From an uncultured Psychrobacter sp. (lineage in GTDB: Bacteria; Pseudomonadota; Gammaproteobacteria; Pseudomonadales; Moraxellaceae), in NCBI RefSeq assembly GCF_947500265.1, contig NZ_CANMRN010000002.1:248001-312000 (forward strand): a stretch of 64,000 bases of DNA, read 5' to 3'. The notes under the pieces were generated by a model. The model saw nothing but the letters and a program-made list of their open reading frames with translations, had not been told where the DNA came from and did not search any database. A program made the position numbers and the translations under genes. Below, in pieces: positions 1 to 9,334 of this stretch (the first letter of the stretch is position 1; the number at the start of each line of letters is the position of its first letter).

Positions 1-2
1 GT

Positions 3-77
3 GTAGTCATTAATCCAAAGCTTACGCAATCTAGCAGTGTTACCGCACTCTTAGACTTACTGGCTCCCATTGAATAA
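3..77 (+). CDS. C-terminal end of an unidentified protein (partial)
   Basis: An open frame enters from the left edge and ends at TAA 75-77, giving 24 residues that finish in LLDLLAPIE. No stop interrupts it and coding-like composition ends sharply after it. Too little is present to assign a family. Confidence 0.45.
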   Translation, partial: VVINPKLTQSSSVTALLDLLAPIE

Positions 78-402
78 ACATCGCTAGATATAATATATAT
101 CAATTCAACCTATTCGCATTTGTATCTCTCATGCGTTATAATACGCTTGACGTTGTTTGTATAACAAAAATTTACCACAAGGACACTGATAGTCATATAT
201 TGAATACTTCTAGTAAGATATGATGGTTAACAGTAGGTTTAATGGTTTTGGTTGATTGTGTAGGTTGCTAATACTCATATACAAATAGCAGATGCGAGCA
301 ATAACAATAGATAAGTGGAATGCGAAATTCCCATTGTTCTCTATCTCTATATGAGTGCTAGCCATAGAACGACATCAATCATATATAACTACAGAAGATA
401 CT
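78..402. other. Intergenic, no gene seen
   Basis: AT-rich stretch between the partial gene and the terminator upstream of putP. I see no ORF with a ribosome site, no tRNA and no repeat. It may hold the promoter region for putP or a leader. Confidence 0.4.
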
Positions 403-439
403 GAAAAAAGCCATTATGTCTTAATTAATGGCTTTTTTT
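403..439 (+). terminator. Rho-independent terminator upstream of putP
   Basis: Stem AAAAAAGCCATTA / TAATGGCTTTTTT around a short loop, followed by a T run. It may end transcription from the left or attenuate a putP leader; it lies about 95 bases before the putP start. Confidence 0.65.
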
Positions 440-534
440 GTCTTTAAATATTGTTTTGGACATCGCCTTGTAGGACAGAACTTTTATAGTTAAAAAATAA
501 TTACAGCCAACCATGTTGGTTAAGGACAATTTAT

Positions 535-2034
535 ATGAACGGAGTTTCTAGTGGCGTGCTGATATCACTCGGCGCCTATTTCTTAGTGATGATTGGGATT
601 GGCGTTTACGCTTATTTTAAGCAAGCCAATGATACTGAAGGCTATATGTTAGGGGGTCGTAACTTAGGCCCAGCAGTAACCGCACTTTCTGCAGGTGCAT
701 CAGATATGTCAGGTTGGTTACTACTTGGCTTGCCTGGTTATATGTTTGCCGATGGTGTGGTCAGTATTTGGATCGCGCTTGGTTTGACATTAGGTGCATT
801 ATTAAACTATCTCATCGTAGCACCTCGCCTTCGTGTTTATACCGAAGTGGCTGACAACGCTATCACCCTACCCGATTATTTTGCCAACCGCTTTGAAGAC
901 AAGTCGCACATGCTACGCGTCATCTCAGCCGTGGTCATCATTCTATTCTTTACCGTCTATACCGCTGCAAGTCTTGTAGGTGGTGGTAAACTCTTCGAAA
1001 GCTCACTTAACCTCTCATATAGCACTGGCTTATGGGTTACTGCTGGTGTGGTTGTGGCTTATACGCTATTCGGTGGTTTCTTAGCAGTATCTATGACCGA
1101 TTTCGTACAGGGTGTCATCATGCTGTTTGCCATGGTAATCGTACCTGTCGTTGCCTTTACTGATCTTGGTGGTATTTCAGCCACGACAGAAGCGGTTAGA
1201 AACATCGATCCAACCCTTTTAGACGTTACTAGCGGTATGAGTGTCATCGGTATTATTTCATTAATGGCATGGGGCTTAGGTTACTTTGGCCAGCCACATA
1301 TTATTGTACGTTTCATGGCGATTCGCTCAGTGAGAGATGTACCAACCGCACGTAATATCGGTATGAGCTGGATGGTTGTGAGTCTTATTGGTTCACTAAT
1401 GACTGGTTTTGCTGGTCGTGCCTACGTACAAAAAACTGCGATGACGCTAGACGATCCTGAGACTATCTTCTTAGTATTCACTCAGTTCTTGTTCCATCCA
1501 TTGGTTTCAGGTTTCCTATTAGCAGCTATTTTAGCGGCAATTATGAGTACTATTTCATCACAGCTATTGGTTGTATCAAGCTCTCTAACCAAAGATGTAT
1601 ACAAACTATTCTTTGATAAAGATGCACCAGAAGCTCGTCAGGTATTAGTTGGTCGTGTCTCTGTCGTAGTGGTTGCGCTAGTATCTATCATGCTTGCTTC
1701 TAATCCAGATAGCTCAGTATTGAACCTAGTTTCTAACGCATGGGCAGGATTTGGTGCTGCGTTTGGTCCATTGGTTATTTTCAGTCTGACATGGCGTGGT
1801 ATGAACCGTAATGGTGCTGTTGCTGGTATGGTTGTTGGTGCTTTGACTGTTATCCTATGGATTTATGGTCCTTTCCAAGTAGATGGTATGGCACTAAATA
1901 GCTGGTTATACGCTATCGTTCCAGGCTTTATCTTAAGTACTATCGCTATCTTTGCTGTTAGTATCATGACTGGTGGCCCAAGACCTTCAGTTTCTGCTAA
2001 GTACAAAGAGATGGAGCTAAACTTAAACAAATAA
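535..2034 (+). CDS. putP: Sodium/proline symporter PutP
   Basis: Inner-membrane transporter of the sodium:solute symporter (SSS) family that imports L-proline with Na+. The 499-residue length and about 13 hydrophobic segments fit PutP. The signature GGRNLGPAVTALSAGASDMS follows the first helix (residues 42-61), and the serine-rich STISSQLLVVSSSL segment near residues 340-355 corresponds to the Na+-binding helix. The ATG is preceded by a TAAGGA ribosome site. It is monocistronic: a terminator lies before it and another directly after. No putA is adjacent in the window. The second SSS gene here (34871-36535) is more distant and lacks the PutP pattern. Confidence 0.93.
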   Translation: MNGVSSGVLISLGAYFLVMIGIGVYAYFKQANDTEGYMLGGRNLGPAVTALSAGASDMSGWLLLGLPGYMFADGVVSIWIALGLTLGALLNYLIVAPRLRVYTEVADNAITLPDYFANRFEDKSHMLRVISAVVIILFFTVYTAASLVGGGKLFESSLNLSYSTGLWVTAGVVVAYTLFGGFLAVSMTDFVQGVIMLFAMVIVPVVAFTDLGGISATTEAVRNIDPTLLDVTSGMSVIGIISLMAWGLGYFGQPHIIVRFMAIRSVRDVPTARNIGMSWMVVSLIGSLMTGFAGRAYVQKTAMTLDDPETIFLVFTQFLFHPLVSGFLLAAILAAIMSTISSQLLVVSSSLTKDVYKLFFDKDAPEARQVLVGRVSVVVVALVSIMLASNPDSSVLNLVSNAWAGFGAAFGPLVIFSLTWRGMNRNGAVAGMVVGALTVILWIYGPFQVDGMALNSWLYAIVPGFILSTIAIFAVSIMTGGPRPSVSAKYKEMELNLNK

Positions 2035-2064
2035 GTTTACGTAAAATCTTAAGATTATTGTTAT

Positions 2065-2097
2065 AAAAAACCTCGTCATTATTGGCGAGGTTTTTTT
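2065..2097 (+). terminator. Terminator of putP
   Basis: AAAAAACCTCG / CGAGGTTTTTTT stem with a ten-base loop and T run, 31 bases after the putP stop. Confidence 0.85.
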
Positions 2098-2543
2098 ATG
2101 AGTAACGATTTATTACATTTAACCTACTACAGTATCAACCCAAGAGAACTTATGACCAATGAGACAGTAGTATGGATAGCCCTGTGATGGGTATATTAAG
2201 CTAGATTGCCCTAGCCTATTTGACAATCTAACTGCTACCCACCCTTGAATGGTGGACCTTTATTAGGACAACTACCTCTATTTAGCACCGTATTTGGCTA
2301 CCTGTTTATACATCGTTATATACCTCAGGTGTGCTATGTTATTAGCAACTTACTTACTAAATATTCGATAAGATATAAGTACGTATCTGCTCTTGATCTG
2401 AAGGATGTGCGTTATACATGGATACGAAGCTAAACTAAGCAAATAAAATATAACCCTGCTATATAAATTAGTACTATGTAGATAATCTTTGCTATTCTAC
2501 CTATACTTGAGAACTAACAATCAAATATTTAATAGAACGTTCA
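2098..2543. other. Intergenic, no gene seen
   Basis: Separates two converging terminators. A 62-codon frame at 2245-2433 has no ribosome site and no recognisable sequence, so I do not call it. No repeats or RNA genes are seen. Confidence 0.5.
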
Positions 2544-2576
2544 CAAAAAAAGCGACCCATCATAGGTCGCTTTTTT
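2544..2576 (-). terminator. Terminator of the first fadL-like gene
   Basis: AAAAAAAGCGACC / GGTCGCTTTTTT hairpin just after the stop of the minus-strand gene at 2602-3945. It shares the context CGTTCAC-A7-GCGACCCAT with the terminator at 4253-4284. Confidence 0.8.
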
Positions 2577-2601
2577 AATACATAATAATTATTAAACCAA
2601 A

Positions 2602-3945
2602 TTATCTTGCCTGATAAGAAATCTTTACACCAGCAATAAAGCCATCATTGTCTTCAAAATCAGCAACGATTTTGTCCGTTGGTAGAGCACCTTGAGCATC
2701 ACCGAACCATAAGTATTTGCCACCGGCAGATACCGCCCAGTTCTCAGTGACGTTGTATTTGGCCCCAAGACCAACACTATAGTAACCGTCAACAGGACCT
2801 AAAGATGTTGTCGGATCACCAGCACCACTGTCCCAACCAACAGTACCGCTGATCGCAAGTGCTGGTGCGACACGCTTGGCAAGACCAAGCTCTACTTGCC
2901 ACTGATCATCATCATATTCAACCAAATTCAATCCATCATCACCGTAACGACCACTGGCTTGACTAGCCTCATTATATAAAGGCGGAGTCAAGACAAAATC
3001 ACCCCATGGTACCCAACGTACTTTTGCAGTTGCTAAAGTCGTTGGGTTAATACCTGTTTGGAAGTCGAAGTTGACTGATTTAGGTGTGGTGACTTCAATT
3101 TTCCCAGTTCGAGACGTTGGAAGAGCTCCCCCACTTAATAATCCAGCTAAAGGATAAGACTCAAATGTATCAGCATCATGATCAATCTCAGAGCGATATG
3201 TTAATGCTGCCTTTAACGCAATTTCAGGCTTACTATAAGCAATACCTGCAATATAACCATAATCCATATCAGGATTCATATGTGAGGTATAGCCAGTAGC
3301 TAGACCATAAGCTAGACCTCGTAATTTTGTATCGGATTGAATACGCTGTGCAACAGGCCCACCGTACACTTGAAAGTTCTTATTAGCACCAAACTTCATA
3401 CCAAGGATAGCTGTTAAACTTTCGCTACGAACTTCAACTTGTGTATTTTCTCCTGCAGTACTGTTTTCGGCACCTATTATAGCTGGTTCTAGTGCTGCTG
3501 TCGTAGCACCATCTACAGGATTGTTAGGTGCAGGATCATTTGCGAACTCCCCTGCTGAATCAGCTGGATTAGTGTTTGCAACAAAATTGTTATCACCTTT
3601 ATATTCAGCAGAAGCACCAAAAGGCTCATCATATAAGATACCAATACTAAAAGTATCATTTATGTCCGTTTTTACACCGTAACGGAAAAAATCGTAAGAT
3701 TCGGCAATGTCGCCTGTCTTATTGCCACGTACGTAAGTGTTGTTAAAAGGATCGTTGTTAGAACTATCGTAACCACTTACATCAGCATCGATATAGGTAT
3801 AAACGGCTTCAGCGTAAGTGCCATCTTGGAAAAAAGCGGTAACATCCTGACCTGAACGATCAAGACCAGCAGCATTAGTCATGCTAGCGACAGAGAGAGT
3901 AGCGATTGCTACTGCAAGGGTTTTTAAGTGAAAAGTAGTGCGCAT
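2602..3945 (-). CDS. FadL/OMPP1-family outer-membrane transport protein (copy 1)
   Basis: Outer-membrane beta-barrel of the FadL/TodX family, which lets long-chain fatty acids or other hydrophobic compounds cross the outer membrane. The 447-residue precursor has a signal peptide of about 25 residues (basic start, hydrophobic core, cleavage after TNA), then AGLDRSGQ, where the hatch domain of FadL proteins begins. Alternating barrel strands run to the end with conserved blocks YRSEIDH, VNFDFQTGINPTTLATAK and VGWDSGAG. It is a close paralogue of the neighbour at 4328-5581; they differ mainly in loop insertions (residues 58-75 and 125-165 here are longer). Each has its own terminator, so they are probably separate units. 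The substrate is not predictable. Confidence 0.85.
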   Translation of the reverse strand: MRTTFHLKTLAVAIATLSVASMTNAAGLDRSGQDVTAFFQDGTYAEAVYTYIDADVSGYDSSNNDPFNNTYVRGNKTGDIAESYDFFRYGVKTDINDTFSIGILYDEPFGASAEYKGDNNFVANTNPADSAGEFANDPAPNNPVDGATTAALEPAIIGAENSTAGENTQVEVRSESLTAILGMKFGANKNFQVYGGPVAQRIQSDTKLRGLAYGLATGYTSHMNPDMDYGYIAGIAYSKPEIALKAALTYRSEIDHDADTFESYPLAGLLSGGALPTSRTGKIEVTTPKSVNFDFQTGINPTTLATAKVRWVPWGDFVLTPPLYNEASQASGRYGDDGLNLVEYDDDQWQVELGLAKRVAPALAISGTVGWDSGAGDPTTSLGPVDGYYSVGLGAKYNVTENWAVSAGGKYLWFGDAQGALPTDKIVADFEDNDGFIAGVKISYQAR

Positions 3946-4252
3946 TGTGTATCTCCAACGGTCCTTGTTGTATTACTACTTTGATAACCAATATATAGCA
4001 TTGCTGCGCTTAACATTGAAGTTATCAAAGTCGTGTCCTAAGTTGAATACTAATGCCTTTTTGACACTAAAACAACAATTAAAGTGCTTTATTTCTTAAT
4101 TATGACTGAACAGTACAAATAAGATATAAATAGAACAATGTCGTTTACTTATTATCTTTAGTATGATTTTGAGATAGCGCCCATAGTCAGAAGATAAACT
4201 CTCATTCTTACTTGAAATTTTCAAAATATATTTTCGTTAAAAAATCGTTCAC
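3946..4252. other. Intergenic between the fadL paralogues
   Basis: AT-rich, presumably holding the promoter of the 2602-3945 gene. No ORF, RNA gene or strong repeat is seen. Confidence 0.4.
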
Positions 4253-4284
4253 AAAAAAAGCGACCCATAAAGAGTCGCTTTTTT
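4253..4284 (-). terminator. Terminator of the second fadL-like gene
   Basis: AAAAAAGCGAC / GTCGCTTTTTT hairpin after the stop of the gene at 4328-5581. It is nearly the same sequence as the terminator at 2544-2576, which suggests the duplication included the 3' flank. Confidence 0.8.
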
Positions 4285-4327
4285 ATTAATAACATTTAGA
4301 AGTTTTGCTATATAACTAAGATGCAAA

Positions 4328-5581
4328 TTATTGAGCTTGATAAGAAACTTTTACACCAAGTACAAAACCATCATTGCTCTCGAAATCACTAACAATCGTT
4401 TTACTTGGAATTTGACCTTCGGCATCACCGAACCATAAATACTTACCACCAGCAGATACTGCCCAGCTTTCGGTTACATTGTATTTGGCACCAAGACCAG
4501 CACTATAATAGCCTTCGATAGGTCCTAGTGAAGATACTGGGTTACCTGCACCACTATCCCAACCTACAGTGCCGCTAATGGCAAGAGCTGGTGCTAGACG
4601 TTTAGCAAGGCCTAGCTCTACTTGCCACTGGTCTTCATCATAACTAATTAAGTCTAAGCCTTCTGGAGGAATGCCAGAAGCCCCTAGACCCAACAGACTT
4701 TTGCTCACACCATTGTATAATGGCGGAGTGATTGCAAAATCAGACCATGGCACCCAACGTATTTTAGCCGTAGCTAATGTCGTAGGATTAATACCGGTTT
4801 GAAAATCAAAGTTTACTGATTCAGGCGTAGTGACATCCACAACACCATTTTGACTGGCTGCTGCTGGATTTCTAGCTAGAGCACCTGCAACTGGATATGT
4901 CTCAGAGATATCCATAGTATGGTCAATCTCTGAACGATACGTTAATGCTACCTTTAATGCAATTTCAGGCTTGCTATAAGCCACACCTGCGATATAGCCA
5001 TAATCTTGATCGGCACTGATATGAGTAGTATAGCCATCTGCTGCAGAGTACGCTTGTCCACGCAATCTTACATCTGCTTCTACGCGCTGAGCAACTGGGC
5101 CACCGTATACTTGGAAGTTTTTATTTTGACCAAATTTTGCACCAAGGATACCAGTAATGTTTTCTGTACGTACTTCTACATTGGTGCCTTCACCATTCCC
5201 AGCAGGCGATAGACCGAAGCCAGTCAATACCGCATTGTCTCCATTATCTACAAAATTATTATCACCACTATAATCAGCGGCAGCACCAAAAGGCTCGTCA
5301 TACAACACGCCAATGCTGAAAGTTTCATTGATATCTGTTTTTACACCATAACGGAAAAAGTCATAAGACTCTGCGATATCATCGATTTTATTACCTGATG
5401 TATCTTTACCAGTAACGTCAGCATCGATATAAGTGTAGACAGCTTCTGCATAAGTGCCGTCTTGTAGGAATGCGGTGATATCTTGGCCTGAGCGATCAAG
5501 ACCAGCAGCACTAGCGACGCTAGCAACAGAAAGAGTAGCAATAGCTACTGCAAGAGTTTTTAAATGAAAGGTGTGGCGCAT
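4328..5581 (-). CDS. FadL/OMPP1-family outer-membrane transport protein (copy 2)
   Basis: Second FadL-family barrel, 417 residues, with the same signal peptide layout (cleavage after ASA, mature start AGLDRSGQ) and the same barrel blocks as the neighbour. It is 30 residues shorter, mostly through missing loop sequence after residue 58 and near residue 130. High similarity in the barrel strands with different surface loops is typical of recent paralogues under differing selection, for example by phage or substrate. A GGAGATA ribosome site precedes the ATG. Likely role: uptake of fatty acids or hydrocarbons across the outer membrane; the substrate is inferred from family only. Confidence 0.85.
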   Translation of the reverse strand: MRHTFHLKTLAVAIATLSVASVASAAGLDRSGQDITAFLQDGTYAEAVYTYIDADVTGKDTSGNKIDDIAESYDFFRYGVKTDINETFSIGVLYDEPFGAAADYSGDNNFVDNGDNAVLTGFGLSPAGNGEGTNVEVRTENITGILGAKFGQNKNFQVYGGPVAQRVEADVRLRGQAYSAADGYTTHISADQDYGYIAGVAYSKPEIALKVALTYRSEIDHTMDISETYPVAGALARNPAAASQNGVVDVTTPESVNFDFQTGINPTTLATAKIRWVPWSDFAITPPLYNGVSKSLLGLGASGIPPEGLDLISYDEDQWQVELGLAKRLAPALAISGTVGWDSGAGNPVSSLGPIEGYYSAGLGAKYNVTESWAVSAGGKYLWFGDAEGQIPSKTIVSDFESNDGFVLGVKVSYQAQ

Positions 5582-5799
5582 TTTATATCTCCAAACATCC
5601 GCATTGTTTTACTGTTTACCAAGTATTGATAGGTAATCAGCATCCGAGGTGGAAGATAGTAAAGATTTTTTAACACTAAAACAACTACAAAAACACATTA
5701 TTTCTATGTTATGACCACATAGTCATCAGACAGTATCTATATATAAAAATACGTATATATTTTCTGTTATTAGAAGCTTTTCTCTCTAAGTTCTACTTA

Positions 5800-6057
5800 T
5801 TAATAATGTGGTGGTCTGTCTGCCAGTACATCAAATGGTGCAATACCACTTTCCGTATCCTGACCCTCAATCTGTTTATAAATAAGCTGTAGTTGACGTT
5901 GCAGTGTATGAATATCTTTGTCTTGTCGCGTGATTACGTCATCCAGTCGTTCGACGGTTACTTCAAGGTGCGCGAGGCTCATTTGCAGATCGACTACTTG
6001 GGCTTGCAAATCATTTTGAATATCAGAAGTATCGTCTGTAGTTTTAGGTTGGTTCAT
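5800..6057 (-). CDS. slyX: SlyX family protein
   Basis: An 85-residue, mostly helical protein: residues 15-65 form a predicted coiled coil rich in Leu, Gln and Asp, and the C terminus ends in the SlyX hallmark PPHY. SlyX proteins are short cytoplasmic coiled coils of unknown function. The ATG is preceded by a weak ribosome site. It lies alone on minus between a fadL paralogue and uup. Confidence 0.85.
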   Translation of the reverse strand: MNQPKTTDDTSDIQNDLQAQVVDLQMSLAHLEVTVERLDDVITRQDKDIHTLQRQLQLIYKQIEGQDTESGIAPFDVLADRPPHY

Positions 6058-6283
6058 ATTTTTCTCTAAATTATAGTAAATATTAGATTGAAAGGAGTTT
6101 GAAGAGTACTATAGATTAGCGATAAATCTATAATCATAGTCATTAAATAGCAGCAGTTAGTAAAAACAATAAATAGTACTGTTAAAACTATTTACTCGCA
6201 CTACAGTGACGCGGTGGCATGTTATACTGCAGGCAATTTTGCAACAACCCCTACCTCACTATTATATAAGCTTAAGATACTCT

Positions 6284-8227
6284 ATGGCACTGATTCATTT
6301 AAAAGACATTCACTTAGCCTTTGGCGTCGCGCCTGTTCTTGATGGTGTTGATTTTTCTATCAATACAGGCGAGCGTGTGTGCTTGATTGGCCGAAACGGC
6401 GAAGGTAAATCTACTTTGTTTAAACTGATCAATGGCTCATTGCAGCCTGACAGTGGCGAGATTATTACCAACAGTAGCATGCGTGTAGCGATGCTAGAGC
6501 AAGACGTTCCTGAGACTAGCGGTCGCATATTAGACATCGTTATGGGCGGCAGTCGTCGCACGGCTGATTTGCTCATTAACTATAACAAGCAAGTCGATAT
6601 GTGCGCGAATGGCGATATGGATGCCTGTGAGCACATGGCGACCCTACAGCATGATATCGATGCGGTGCATGGTTGGGACTTGGAGCGCGATGCCATGCGT
6701 CTGATTACGACCATGGGCCTTAATCCAGAAGACGACTTATCATCACTATCTGGTGGTCGTAAGCGTCGCGTGTTACTTGCTCGTGCGCTAGTTACCAAGC
6801 CTGATGTGCTACTCCTAGATGAGCCAACCAACCATTTGGATGTCGAAAGTATCGAATGGTTAGAGCGCTTTTTGCTTGACTGGCAAGGCTTGACGTTGTT
6901 GTTCGTGACTCATGATAGAGCTTTCGTAAATAAACTTTCGACTCGCATTATTGAGCTTGACCGTGGCCAATTGACCAGCTACGACGTAACACAAGGCGAA
7001 GGTGGCTACGCACGCTACCAAGAGCTAAAAGAACTACAGTTGCAGGCTGAAGAAAAGAACAATGCCAACTTTGATAAAAAACTGGCACAAGAAGAAGTTT
7101 GGATTCGCCAAGGTATCAAAGCACGTCGCACTCGTAACGAAGGCCGTGTACGTGAACTAAAAGCCTTACGTGAAGAGCGTAGCGATCGCCGTGAGCAAGT
7201 AGGCAATGTAAACATCACCATGGGTCAAGGCGAGAAAAGCGGTAAGCTTGTCTGTAAAGTTAAAAACTTACATCTTGAATATGACGGCAACGTCTTGGTA
7301 GATGATTTTACGACTACTATTATGCGTGGCGATAAGATTGGTATTGTCGGTCCTAATGGTGCGGGTAAAACTACGCTTATTAAAGCCCTACTCGACATGT
7401 CTGATGACGAAGTCACTAAGTCGGGTAGTGTCGAATTAGGAACTAATTTAAAAATCGCCTTTTTTGATCAGCTGCGTGATCAGTTAGATCTTGAGGCGAG
7501 CGTTGCGCAAAACGTTTCGGAAGGTTCTGACTTTGTCGAAGTTGGTGGCCGTAAGACGCACATCATGAGCTACTTGCAAGACTTCTTATTTGCCCCAGAG
7601 CGCGCACGTACACCTGTCAAAGCACTGTCTGGTGGTGAGCGTAACCGAGTACTACTGGCCAAGCAGTTATTGAAACCTGCCAATATTTTGGTACTCGATG
7701 AGCCGACCAACGATTTAGACATGGCAACACTTGAGCTATTAGAAGAGTCAGTCGCCAGCTTTGGTGGTACGATTTTGCTAATCAGTCATGATCGTTCATT
7801 CATGGATAACGTCGTTACCTCTACGTGGGTATTTGGCGAAGATGAAGATGGTAAAGGCACTGTTAGTGAGTATGTAGGTGGTTATCAAGAGTACCTCGTA
7901 CAAAAGAACCGTGAAGAAGCATCCCGTGCTGCCAAAGCACCTGCCAACAATGCAGCAAGCAGTAAAGCGACAAACAAGTCTGGCACAGCAGCGAAACCAA
8001 ATAAGGCAGCCAAAAAGCTAAATTATAATGATCAACGTGAACTGGATAACTTGCCAAAAGAAATCGCTGCACTCGAAGCCGAACAAATTCAATTGCAAGA
8101 AAAGTTGGCCGATGGATCTTGGTTCAATACTGACTTTGATGCGGCGACAGCTGCTAGTGAGCGTCTCCTAACCATCGAAGATGAGATGATGCACAAGCTT
8201 GAACGTTGGAGTGAGCTTGAAGGCTAG
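6284..8227 (+). CDS. uup: ABC-F family ATPase Uup
   Basis: Soluble ATPase with two ABC domains and no membrane part, of the ABC-F class that acts on ribosomes; Uup is linked to ribosome rescue, DNA-branch processing and low transposon excision. First domain: Walker A GRNGEGKST, signature LSGGRKRR, Walker B LLLDEPTNHLD. Second domain: GPNGAGKTT, LSGGERNR, VLDEPTNDLD. A charged linker (residues 230-320) separates them, and an Ala/Lys-rich stretch leads into a C-terminal coiled coil (last ~90 residues), the Uup-specific DNA-binding tail. The frame is open from 6206, but family alignment begins at MALIHLKDIHLAF (6284), giving 647 residues. Confidence 0.9.
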   Translation: MALIHLKDIHLAFGVAPVLDGVDFSINTGERVCLIGRNGEGKSTLFKLINGSLQPDSGEIITNSSMRVAMLEQDVPETSGRILDIVMGGSRRTADLLINYNKQVDMCANGDMDACEHMATLQHDIDAVHGWDLERDAMRLITTMGLNPEDDLSSLSGGRKRRVLLARALVTKPDVLLLDEPTNHLDVESIEWLERFLLDWQGLTLLFVTHDRAFVNKLSTRIIELDRGQLTSYDVTQGEGGYARYQELKELQLQAEEKNNANFDKKLAQEEVWIRQGIKARRTRNEGRVRELKALREERSDRREQVGNVNITMGQGEKSGKLVCKVKNLHLEYDGNVLVDDFTTTIMRGDKIGIVGPNGAGKTTLIKALLDMSDDEVTKSGSVELGTNLKIAFFDQLRDQLDLEASVAQNVSEGSDFVEVGGRKTHIMSYLQDFLFAPERARTPVKALSGGERNRVLLAKQLLKPANILVLDEPTNDLDMATLELLEESVASFGGTILLISHDRSFMDNVVTSTWVFGEDEDGKGTVSEYVGGYQEYLVQKNREEASRAAKAPANNAASSKATNKSGTAAKPNKAAKKLNYNDQRELDNLPKEIAALEAEQIQLQEKLADGSWFNTDFDAATAASERLLTIEDEMMHKLERWSELEG

Positions 8228-8748
8228 TATTGGCAATTCTCTAGCTGAGTTTATTGGAATATCACATGTGCACTGTGCATTGCGTATTTTGATGAACAAG
8301 TTTCTGATAGCCTGACAAAACATTATTAATTATTATGAAGACATCACCACTTTATTATGTAGAGTGGTGATATTTGTTTTACAGCAACTTACAAAGTAGT
8401 TAGATGGTGAAAGTTAGTGAACATTACCTTAATTTCAAGTATCATTCGCTATTGCTGAAAATCCTTATTATTTATAAGGTCATCACATCATAATCCTTGT
8501 TAAAGCAAAGTTAGCGTTAAACGTTGATAATCCAACTGTTTTGGTTTGATTGTCATATTCAACCTTCTAATATGTCCTATTGAGGTTGCTTTATTTTTAA
8601 CGCAATAATTTATTTTATCACCGAAATAGCTTAGAATAGCAACAATTAGCAAAATTAGGCACAGCTAAAGTGGCTTGATATTGTATATTTTCTAAGCCAC
8701 AAACCCAGTGTGGGATAATCCCATTTCATTCACCTGGAGGAAGTATTA
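8228..8748. other. Intergenic upstream of petABC
   Basis: No gene seen. It holds the hairpin at 8343-8371 and a small inverted repeat, GTGGCTT (8670-8676) with AAGCCAC (8694-8700), about 50 bases before petA that could be a regulatory or leader structure. The petABC promoter must lie here. Confidence 0.5.
8343..8380 (+). terminator. Probable terminator of uup
   Basis: Perfect 9-bp stem ATCACCACT / AGTGGTGAT with an 11-base loop, followed by TTTGTTTT, 115 bases after the uup stop. Confidence 0.6.
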
Positions 8749-9333
8749 ATGAGCCAAGCCGAAGGCGTTAATGTACAACGCCGTAGAGTTCTTATTGCCT
8801 CAACTGCCGCGATTGGTGCAGCTGGGGTAGCTGCCGTGGCGACACCTTTTGTCCGTTCTTGGTACCCAAGCGCTAAAGCTGAGGCTGCAGGGGCTGCAGT
8901 GACCCAAGATATTGGTTCTATCGAAGATGGACAAATGATCGTCGTCAAGTACCGTGGTAAACCTATTTATGTGGTTAAGCGCACCGAAGACATGGTTGCA
9001 GGACTAGAGTCAGTCAAACCTCTATTATCTGATCCTGAGTCTGATGCGTCTCTACAACCTGAATATTGCAAAAATCCTACTCGCTCTTTAGATCCAACCG
9101 TATTGGTTGTCGAAGGCGTTTGCACACATTTGGGCTGTGCACCAAACTACCGTCCTGATGTGGGCGCGGTAGATTTAGGTGGTAATGATTGGTACGGCGG
9201 ATTTTTCTGTCCGTGTCACGGGTCAAAATATGACTTAGCAGGTCGCGTATATAGTGGCGTTCCTGCACCACTTAATTTACCCGTTCCAGAATATGGTATG
9301 GATGGTACCATCTTGACGGTTGGGGAGGCTTAA
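8749..9333 (+). CDS. petA: Ubiquinol-cytochrome c reductase, Rieske iron-sulfur subunit
   Basis: Rieske subunit of the cytochrome bc1 complex; it carries the [2Fe-2S] cluster that takes an electron from ubiquinol at the periplasmic face. The two cluster motifs CTHLGC (residues 125-130) and CPCHGS (near 152) are intact. The N terminus has [10 protein letters not shown] followed by a hydrophobic anchor, a Tat-type signal anchor. Length 194 residues is standard. The start has a strong GGAGGAAG ribosome site. First gene of petABC; the petB start lies one base after its stop. Confidence 0.96.
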   Translation: MSQAEGVNVQRRRVLIASTAAIGAAGVAAVATPFVRSWYPSAKAEAAGAAVTQDIGSIEDGQMIVVKYRGKPIYVVKRTEDMVAGLESVKPLLSDPESDASLQPEYCKNPTRSLDPTVLVVEGVCTHLGCAPNYRPDVGAVDLGGNDWYGGFFCPCHGSKYDLAGRVYSGVPAPLNLPVPEYGMDGTILTVGEA

Positions 9334-9334
9334 T

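Noticed and set aside
2245..2433. 62-codon open frame downstream of putP
   Set aside because: No ribosome site, no recognisable sequence, and it lies between two terminators.
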